DNA of 64,000 nt, taken from positions 1 through 64,000 of the forward strand of contig CAJWZC010000001.1 in assembly GCA_913049915.1 (NCBI GenBank), read 5' to 3'. The notes under the pieces were generated by a model, which was given only the letters and a program-made list of their open reading frames with translations, did not search any database and had not been told where the DNA came from. This document shows, piece by piece, positions 58,201-64,000 of the stretch. This DNA comes from an uncultured Colwellia sp. GTDB taxonomy: Bacteria; Pseudomonadota; Gammaproteobacteria; Enterobacterales; Alteromonadaceae. The translations under genes were made by a program, and so were the position numbers. The first letter of the stretch is position 1. Each line of letters opens with the position of its first letter.

Positions 58201-61200
58201 GCCAGTCAACAGCCGAATGTTAGCTCGTATCTTTCTGCTATTAAAGTAGCGTTCAATACTCGTCAATTATCGCTAATAGCGAATCCAAGCCATCCCGCTA
58301 AGATTGACCTTGCTCAAATAAAACCTAGATTTAGCCAAATGAAAAATACCGTACAAACAATGCAAATAACTCAAAGCAATGATGCTGAATTAACAGTTTC
58401 AAGCGGAGCAACAGTGAATAAATCAACTAATCCTAACGTTATTACTAAAAATAGTACCCAGACTTTACGTACACATATTAGCCAAGTAAGTAAAAGTATT
58501 AGCCAAGAGACAGCAACACATAAAGCGTTTTTAACTAACCGTCAACTTGCCCAAGAGCAAATTTGTAAAATGCTGACGCTACAAGTTGAAGCTTCTTTTG
58601 ATTCGGCTTTTAATTCGGTAAGTATCGGTAACGCTAAAGCCATACCAGTATTAATTCCAGCGTCAATGCAGCAACTAGTAGCTGTTTCAGCAGCAGAAAA
58701 TGTTGACTCGGGTATTAATAACTCTGTTCAAGGTTCCTTTAAAGTGAAAGGTCCCGCAGGTTATCAATACCCGCCTTTACAACTAAAAGAACGTTTCAAT
58801 CAACCGAGCGAAATCATCTGGGATACTGCAGACTTAGTTGAGTTTGCCGAAGGTGATATCGGTAATGTTTTTGGTGAAGACTACCGTATTATTGATAGTT
58901 ACTCGCGCCGTGTTCGTTTGCCGTCTACTGATTATTTATTGGTTTCGCGGGTAACAGCACTTGACGCCACGGTGAATGAATATAAAAAGGCATACATGTG
59001 CACAGAGTATGATATTCCACTTGATGCACCATTTTTAATAGATGGCCAAATACCATGGTCAGTGTCGGTAGAATCAGGTCAATGTGATTTACTGCTTATT
59101 GCCTATATCGGTATTGATTTTCAAGCCAAAGGTGAGCGTGTTTATCGCTTATTAGATTGTGAACTTACTTTCCTTGAAGAGATGGCGTTTGGCGGCGAAA
59201 CACTACGGTATGAAATTCATATTGATTCGTATGCTAAGAATGGCGAACAGTTATTATTTTTCTTTCACTACGATTGTTATGTCGGTGATAAAAAAGTATT
59301 AATCATGCGCAATGGTTGCGCAGGGTTTTTCACCGATGAAGAACTAAAAGACGGTAAAGGTGTTATTCATAATGACACCGATAAAGCGCAATTAACTAAC
59401 GCTAAAAAATCAGTATTTACGCCATTAATGCAGCGTAATCGTGATATTTATGATTATGCAGATATGATGAAGTTAGTTAATGGAGATGTCGGAGGTTGTT
59501 TTGGTAGTAATTACGACCAAAAAGGTCGTAACCCCTCGTTAAAATTCTCATCTAAAAAATTCTTAATGATTGAGCGTATTACTAAAGTGAATGCTGCTGG
59601 TGGACATTGGGGTTTAGGTTTACTTGAAGGGCAAAAAGATTTAGATCCACAGCATTGGTACTTCCCGTGTCACTTTAAAGGTGACCAAGTCATGGCTGGC
59701 TCATTAATGAGTGAAGGTTGTGGTCAAATGGCGATGTTTTATATGTTGTCACTAGGCATGCACAGTGGTGTTAATAATGCACGTTTCCAACCCATGCCAG
59801 GTGAATCTCAAACGGTTCGTTGTCGTGGTCAAGTATTACCACAGCATAATACGTTAACTTACCGTATGGAAGTAACAGAAATGGGCATGAAACCTTTCCC
59901 ATTTTTAAAAGCTAATATAGATATTATTCTTGATGATAAAGTTGTCGTTGATTTTAAAAACCTCTCGGTGATGATCACCGAGCAAGATGAAAATTCACCT
60001 TATCCAGTAACACTGCCTGATAACGTTAAACTCGTTCAAGGTATCAGTCAGTGGACTACTGAAAAGCAGTTAAGTGAGCAAGTAGTAGATTTGGCAGAGC
60101 TAGATGAGCGAGGAATAGCGCCGTTTAAACACGCACATCGGCCGTTAATGAAAGTGATGTCTGATTTAAGTTCGCCAAAAGAGAAGGGTGTAACCCCTAT
60201 TCAACATTTTGAAGCACCTATGGTCGCCGGACAAAATCGTGTCCCTAATCAAGCACCCTTTACGCCATGGCATATGTTTGAATTTGCTACCGGTAATATC
60301 TCAAAATGCTTTGGTCCTGATTTTGATATTTACTCAAATAAAGGAGCCAAAGGACGTATTCCACCACGTACCCCTTGTGGCGATTTACAAGTCGTAACAC
60401 AAGTGGTTGAAGTACAGGGTAAACGCTTAGATCTTAAAAAACAGTCAAGCTGTATTGCTGAATATTATGTACCAAGTGATGCCTGGTATTTTACCAAAAA
60501 TAGCCATGAAGGTTGGATGCCGTATTCATTGATTATGGAAATTGCTTTACAGCCAAATGGTTTTATTTCAGGTTACATGGGCACTACGTTAAAGTACCCT
60601 GACAAAGATTTGTTCTTCCGTAACCTTGATGGCTCAGGTGATTTAATAAAGCAGGTTGATTTACGCGGTAAAACTATCGTCAATAAATCAGTCTTGTTAA
60701 GCACAACCATGGCTGGCGGCATGATAGTACAAAGTTTCACTTTTGAGCTTTATGTTAAAAATGAAAACGTAGCCGTATCACTAGAAAGTCATGACCTAGT
60801 TCGGCATGAATTGTTCTATAAAGGTACCGCTGTGTTTGGTTATTTTGGCGCTGATGCACTGACCAATCAACTCGGTATTGATAACGGTAGAATTACCCAT
60901 GCTTGGTATGTTGATAATGAAACACCCGCAGCTAATATTGAGACCATTAATTTACGTGATGAGCACTTGTCTTTCTATCAAGCACCAGTAAATAAACCGC
61001 ACTATAAATTAGCGGGCGGACAAATGAACTTTATCGACACTGTTTCAATTGTTGAAGGTGGTGGCTCTGCAGGTGTTGCGTATGTTTATGGCGAAAGAAC
61101 CATTGACCCTACCGATTGGTTTTTCCGTTATCACTTCCATCAAGACCCAGTAATGCCAGGCTCTTTAGGTATTGAAGCGATTATCGAGTTAATGCAAACT

Positions 61201-61449
61201 TACGCACTTAAAAATGACTTAGGTAAAGCGTTTACTAACCCACGATTTACCGCACCAAATAGTGTGATTAAATGGAAGTATCGCGGGCAAATAACGCCGC
61301 TAAATAAACAAATGTCATTAGATGTGCATATTAGCGAAATCATCAATACAGCAGGTGAGGTACGTTTGATTGGCGATGCCAATTTATCTAAAGATGGCCT
61401 ACGCATATATCAAGTTAAAGATATTGTATTAAGTATCGTAGAAGCATAA
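55285..61449 (+). CDS. pfaC: PfaC, ketosynthase-chain length factor-dehydratase subunit
   Basis: A 2054-aa protein. The first ketosynthase (1-460) has active C219 in DAACASSCYS. A second, KS-like domain (about 505-930) has SAEENSVYRC where a KS has its Cys, so it is a chain length factor. Two FabA-type dehydratase modules follow: the first around H1463 (FPCHFKGDQVMAGSL) and the second around H1950 (YHFHQDPVMPGSLG). Each is accompanied by a hot-dog pseudo-domain (ADLVEFAEGDIGNVFGEDY; FEFATGNISKCFGPDFDIY). FabA-type activity can both dehydrate and isomerise, giving the cis double bonds. It begins 15 bp after pfaB. A palindrome-rich element separates it from pfaD. Confidence 0.97.
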   Translation: MENIAVVGIANLFPGSSAPEEFWQQLLTKQDCRSKATYEQMGADVEKYIGKKGDTDKFYCVHGGYIRGFNFDAQSFCHSSNISGTKDLTSNDLTIEYLTQLDDLNQWSLYVTQQALVDAGYWRSDKLANCGVILGNLSFPTKSSNHLFMPLYHQVVDDTLKQVIDNDFELTPFSKDESEQPVHEGLVHEDNALVAGYPAALLAKAAGLGGAHFSLDAACASSCYSVKLACDYLHTGKADMMLAGAVSGADPMFVNMGFSIFQAYPANNIHAPFDKNSQGLFAGEGAGMMVLKRHSDAVRDGDKIHAIIKGGALSNDGKGEFVLSPNTKGQVLVYERAYENAQVNPADVDYIECHATGTPKGDNVELASMETFFSRYGLFGDKSDGNTEVKKPLLGSVKSNLGHLLTAAGMPGMTKAIWALNHGKIPGTINLNEPLSSKKGYFGAAQMPTQTIDWPVKANNSQKPRTAGVSVFGFGGSNAHLVLQQPTYTLETATLSATKTVAKPAQPLAIVGMDAHFGSAHNLSAFKTLLDKKATTFRELPPKRWKGINNNTAVMNALALNKAPMGGYVEDFELDFLRFKVPPNEQDCLIPQQLMMMKVADNAAKDANLTPGSNVAVLVAMGMELELHQYRGRVNLTTQIEDSLLQQGIELSFEQRETLTNIAKDGVAFAAQLNQYTSFIGNIMASRISALWDFSGPAITVSAEENSVYRCVELAQNLFQTSDVDAVIIAGVDLSGSIENITLRQHFGEVDSSNLTQHLSDNALLDNSLLNNNQWKVGEGAAAFVLKPKSNVDEQGVYATIDGIAFVNDKSAQAIEKAASNALAQANINANDISQVEAHNSGFIAENEAEKASLPALYQGKTISSVKSQIGHTFNASGAASIIKVALALSAQSNTSSITCSNRTNGKEYSAINGLGKDGSCAHLVLSSSANSRAKVTNQLENAVNQTAVKKRPQLIKTIALGGNAIDETIIKASQQPNVSSYLSAIKVAFNTRQLSLIANPSHPAKIDLAQIKPRFSQMKNTVQTMQITQSNDAELTVSSGATVNKSTNPNVITKNSTQTLRTHISQVSKSISQETATHKAFLTNRQLAQEQICKMLTLQVEASFDSAFNSVSIGNAKAIPVLIPASMQQLVAVSAAENVDSGINNSVQGSFKVKGPAGYQYPPLQLKERFNQPSEIIWDTADLVEFAEGDIGNVFGEDYRIIDSYSRRVRLPSTDYLLVSRVTALDATVNEYKKAYMCTEYDIPLDAPFLIDGQIPWSVSVESGQCDLLLIAYIGIDFQAKGERVYRLLDCELTFLEEMAFGGETLRYEIHIDSYAKNGEQLLFFFHYDCYVGDKKVLIMRNGCAGFFTDEELKDGKGVIHNDTDKAQLTNAKKSVFTPLMQRNRDIYDYADMMKLVNGDVGGCFGSNYDQKGRNPSLKFSSKKFLMIERITKVNAAGGHWGLGLLEGQKDLDPQHWYFPCHFKGDQVMAGSLMSEGCGQMAMFYMLSLGMHSGVNNARFQPMPGESQTVRCRGQVLPQHNTLTYRMEVTEMGMKPFPFLKANIDIILDDKVVVDFKNLSVMITEQDENSPYPVTLPDNVKLVQGISQWTTEKQLSEQVVDLAELDERGIAPFKHAHRPLMKVMSDLSSPKEKGVTPIQHFEAPMVAGQNRVPNQAPFTPWHMFEFATGNISKCFGPDFDIYSNKGAKGRIPPRTPCGDLQVVTQVVEVQGKRLDLKKQSSCIAEYYVPSDAWYFTKNSHEGWMPYSLIMEIALQPNGFISGYMGTTLKYPDKDLFFRNLDGSGDLIKQVDLRGKTIVNKSVLLSTTMAGGMIVQSFTFELYVKNENVAVSLESHDLVRHELFYKGTAVFGYFGADALTNQLGIDNGRITHAWYVDNETPAANIETINLRDEHLSFYQAPVNKPHYKLAGGQMNFIDTVSIVEGGGSAGVAYVYGERTIDPTDWFFRYHFHQDPVMPGSLGIEAIIELMQTYALKNDLGKAFTNPRFTAPNSVIKWKYRGQITPLNKQMSLDVHISEIINTAGEVRLIGDANLSKDGLRIYQVKDIVLSIVEA

Positions 61450-61459
61450 ATAGCACTCG

Positions 61460-61655
61460 TCATTCCCACATTGTCTTAGTAGCACCCCTGTTCGCTGGAT
61501 GTATTGAAATAGGCATAACGCGAATAAGTGAAATGGATACCCGATCAGATACTTCGGGTATGAGGTAAATAAGCAAAAATTTATTTATTGTTAAGGTATA
61601 AGCCTCGATGACGTCATCCTCGAGTTTACTTAATCGAGGATCCAGCTCTATGAAC
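61460..61655. repeat. Palindrome-rich intergenic element between pfaC and pfaD
   Basis: The gap holds three inverted repeats: ATACCCGA...TCGGGTAT (61537-61561), GATGACGTCATC (61607-61618) and TCCTCGA...TCGAGGA (61617-61640). Fragments such as TCGTCATTCCCAC and GAGGATCCAG are typical of dispersed intergenic repeats of marine gammaproteobacteria; the family name is not established here. An insertion would explain the 246-bp gap where the other pfa genes are nearly contiguous. Confidence 0.65.
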
Positions 61656-61695
61656 CAATTTAAGAATAATACTAAATAAAAGAACAGGAAATAAT

Positions 61696-63294
61696 ATGTC
61701 AAATATCGTTTTTAATACTGCCAGAGCCATTGATTGGGCATGGAAAGTTAACGCTAATGAAATTAACAGTGGCAACGCACAAATAAAGTCAGCGTTAATG
61801 GATTTAACAAAACCAGTATATGTCGCAAAATCGTCGACTGGCTTAGGTGTCGTCAGTGCTACCGCTACTTCAGGTAGTACTGATGTATTAGCTTTTGCCC
61901 AAAAGCTTACTCCTCAAGATTTAGGCGATGATGCATATAAAAAACAACATGGTGTTAAATACGCATATCATGGCGGTGCTATGGCTAATGGTATCGCCTC
62001 AGTTGAATTAGTGGTCGCTTTAGGTAAAGCTGGTTTCTTATGCTCATTTGGCGCTGCGGGTTTAGTACCTGATGCGGTAGAAGATGCGATTAAACGTATT
62101 CAAGCTGTATTGCCTAATGGCCCTTACGCGGTTAACTTAATTCATGCTCCAGCGGAAGAAGCTTTAGAGCGTGGCGCAGTTGAGCGATTTTTAAAACTTG
62201 GTGTTAAAACTGTTGAAGCCTCAGCTTACTTAGGTTTAACCGAACATATTGTTTGGTATCGATTAGCGGGTTTAAGCGAAAATAGTGATGGTAGTGTCAA
62301 TATTGGTAACAAAGTTATTGCGAAAGTATCTCGCACGGAAGTAGGACGACGTTTTATGGAGCCAGCACCGCAAAAACTCATTGATAAACTACTTAGTCAA
62401 GGCAAGATAACTCCAGAGCAAGCAGAGCTATCAAAACGCGTACCAATGGCTGATGATATTACTGCCGAAGCTGATTCTGGCGGCCATACCGATAATCGTC
62501 CCTTCTTAACTTTATTACCGACTATCATCGCACTTCGTGATGAAGTTCAGGCACAATATAACTTCTCTCCCGCATTACGTGTTGGTGCTGGTGGTGGTAT
62601 TGGTACTCCTGAATCAGCCTTAGCTGCATTTAATATGGGCGCTGCCTATATTGTACTTGGTTCAGTAAACCAAGCCTGTGTTGAAGCTGGCGCTTCAGAG
62701 CATACCCGTAAACTATTAGCTGATGTTGAAATGGCTGATGTGACAATGGCTCCTGCCGCTGATATGTTTGAAATGGGTGTTAAGTTACAAGTCGTTAAGC
62801 GTGGTTCAATGTTCGCTATGCGTGCGAAGAAACTTTATGAGCTATATATTAACTATGACTCAATTGAAGGTATTCCAGCAGAAGAGCGGATTAAGATTGA
62901 AAAACAAATATTTAGGTCTAATCTCGATGATGTGTGGGCAGGAACTGAGGCCTTCTTTGCGGAACGTGATCCTGAAATGTTAGCACGAGCACAGTCTAGC
63001 CCAAAACGTAAAATGGCGTTAATTTTCCGTTGGTATTTAGGCTTAAGTTCGCGTTGGTCAAATACCGGTGAAAAAGGCCGTGAAATGGATTATCAAATTT
63101 GGGCTGGTCCAAGTTTAGGCGCATTTAATAGCTGGGTAAAAGGTACGTACCTAGAGGATTACACTCGCCGTTACGCCGTTGATGTTGCTTTGCATATGTT
63201 GAAAGGTGCTGCCTACTTACAACGAGTAAACCAGTTGAAATTACAAGGTGTTACACTAACTACGGCTTTAGCAAGTTATCATAGCGAAGACTAG
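61696..63294 (+). CDS. pfaD: PfaD, FMN-dependent enoyl reductase of polyunsaturated fatty acid synthase
   Basis: A 532-aa TIM-barrel protein of the 2-nitropropane dioxygenase/enoyl reductase type. The FMN/phosphate-binding segment is RVGAGGGIGTPESALAAFNMGAAYIVLGSVNQACVEAGAS, and GFLCSFGAAGLVPDAVEDAIKRIQ and YAVNLIHAPAEEALERGAVERFLKLGV are other conserved blocks. It reduces the enoyl intermediates that are not kept as double bonds. An AGGA ribosome binding site precedes the ATG. It is last in the pfa run except for a 100-aa gene 82 bp downstream. Confidence 0.97.
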   Translation: MSNIVFNTARAIDWAWKVNANEINSGNAQIKSALMDLTKPVYVAKSSTGLGVVSATATSGSTDVLAFAQKLTPQDLGDDAYKKQHGVKYAYHGGAMANGIASVELVVALGKAGFLCSFGAAGLVPDAVEDAIKRIQAVLPNGPYAVNLIHAPAEEALERGAVERFLKLGVKTVEASAYLGLTEHIVWYRLAGLSENSDGSVNIGNKVIAKVSRTEVGRRFMEPAPQKLIDKLLSQGKITPEQAELSKRVPMADDITAEADSGGHTDNRPFLTLLPTIIALRDEVQAQYNFSPALRVGAGGGIGTPESALAAFNMGAAYIVLGSVNQACVEAGASEHTRKLLADVEMADVTMAPAADMFEMGVKLQVVKRGSMFAMRAKKLYELYINYDSIEGIPAEERIKIEKQIFRSNLDDVWAGTEAFFAERDPEMLARAQSSPKRKMALIFRWYLGLSSRWSNTGEKGREMDYQIWAGPSLGAFNSWVKGTYLEDYTRRYAVDVALHMLKGAAYLQRVNQLKLQGVTLTTALASYHSED

Positions 63295-63376
63295 TATTAT
63301 AAAAGTATTAGGCTAGTTACAGACTTTATTTAGCCTAATATTAGAAATTCTGATAATAAATAAACAAGGAAATATT

Positions 63377-63679
63377 ATGTCAACATGTACTGAGTTTGCA
63401 GTTTTTAAGGTTAAAAAAGCTAACTTAGCGCGTATTGTCGCGTTAAGTGAGTCACTTTTTCTTGAAATTAATGTAGATAATAAAAATATTATTGCTCATG
63501 AAATATTAGTAAAAACTGATAATGAAGAAGAGATATGTTGGCATTTAACGTGGGCTAATATTGAAGCCGTAGAGGCAAGTTCATACAAGTGGTCAACTTA
63601 CCCAAGTGCTTCAGAAATAGAAAGTTTAGTAGGTAAAAAACTCTATTATGGCCATTTTGTTGCTGTTTTTGCTAATTAA
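63377..63679 (+). CDS. Small soluble protein downstream of pfaD (100 aa)
   Basis: A 100-aa protein with no signal or membrane segment. It begins MSTCTEFAVFKVKKANLARIVALSESLFLEIN and ends KKLYYGHFVAVFAN, which suggests a small alpha/beta (ferredoxin-like, ABM-type) fold; this is inference. The ATG is preceded by AAGGAAATATT, a strong ribosome binding site. Same strand as pfaD, 82 bp on, so it may belong to the pfa transcript. Function unknown. Confidence 0.75.
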   Translation: MSTCTEFAVFKVKKANLARIVALSESLFLEINVDNKNIIAHEILVKTDNEEEICWHLTWANIEAVEASSYKWSTYPSASEIESLVGKKLYYGHFVAVFAN

Positions 63680-63775
63680 TAGTAACCCAAAACATAAGGA
63701 AGGTACCGAGATTAGCTATCAGTCTTAAGGACCTTCTCTTACAACTTATTTTTATATCGCTAGTGTTAGGTAACT

Positions 63776-63973
63776 ACCTTGGTATAAGTAGTACGGACAA
63801 TATCAACCACTTCTACCGAAATAGAACAGGCCTTAAACCATAGTTCTTCTAATATTGAAAGTACCAAGTTTGCTAATATGACCTTCTGCTGAATATTATG
63901 CTCAGACAATACCTTCAACGTCACGTGAATAAAATCTAGCTGATCAGAGCAGCTTTGTAAAACGACGGTCTGG
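63776..63973 (-). pseudogene. 3' part of a minus-strand gene at the window edge
   Basis: The minus strand reads YQTVVLQSCSDQLDFIHVTLKVLSEHNIQQKVILANLVLSILEELWFKACSISVEVVDIVRTTYTKVVT and stops. There is no ATG, and a TAA lies just upstream in this frame. A second frame at the edge (KVRNTIYLIPDRRFTKLL) also looks protein-like, so a frameshift near the edge is possible. Family not recognised. It may be a broken gene or a real 3' end with the rest outside the window. Confidence 0.4.
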
Positions 63974-64000
63974 TATTAAATAAATGGTATTACGTACTTT

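Overview
The window looks like chromosome from a cold-adapted marine gammaproteobacterium of the Alteromonadales, most likely Colwellia (C. psychrerythraea or a close relative). This is judged from the AT-rich sequence, the protein types (RadD, TusBCDE with YccA, a DUF2989 lipoprotein beside an N-terminally extended GAPDH) and a full long-chain polyunsaturated fatty acid (pfa) locus. Species identity is an inference; no database was searched.

Layout. 0-4 kb: MATE exporter overlapping uvrB. 4-6.7 kb: a decayed ion channel, then divergent queC and queE (7-deazaguanine synthesis). 6.7-10.2 kb: alr and a murQ-namZ pair for cell-wall sugar recycling. 10.2-14 kb: a GGDEF remnant, then fdhD converging on a YdeP-type molybdopterin oxidoreductase. 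14-17.6 kb: a 2OG-Fe(II) oxygenase divergent from a secreted subtilisin-like protease, with a three-copy 26-bp tandem repeat in the shared promoter region. 17.8-19 kb: a broken IS4-type transposase. 19-25 kb: central carbon genes (gapA, gnd, a second long GAPDH) with a DUF2989 lipoprotein. 25-28.4 kb: tusDCBE, yccA and tag. 28.5-28.9 kb: two tRNA-Ser(UGA) genes.

29-39 kb is a gene graveyard with live genes between the wrecks. The broken genes are a tyrosine integrase, an IS3 tail, a RAYT transposase, a second msrA, two cytochrome P460-like genes and an AraC regulator. The live genes are a DUF6445 oxygenase-like protein, radD, msrA and msrB. Several broken genes keep a single reading frame interrupted only by stop codons. 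39-41.6 kb holds a SEC-C protein, a DTW-domain tRNA modification enzyme and small ORFs.

42-63.7 kb is the pfa locus: pfaE (phosphopantetheinyl transferase) divergent from pfaR-pfaA-pfaB-pfaC-pfaD, plus a conserved-looking 100-aa gene. PfaE should activate the six tandem ACPs of PfaA. PfaA, B, C and D then act as an iterative anaerobic polyunsaturated fatty acid synthase. The product is probably DHA if the host is C. psychrerythraea, but sequence alone does not decide between EPA and DHA. The most interesting observation is that the regulator PfaR reads as a domesticated IS481-type transposase: its helix-turn-helix region and part of the RNase H-like fold are recognisable, but the catalytic aspartates are gone. 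Three TGCAACC motifs sit just upstream of pfaA, and a palindrome-rich intergenic element separates pfaC from pfaD.
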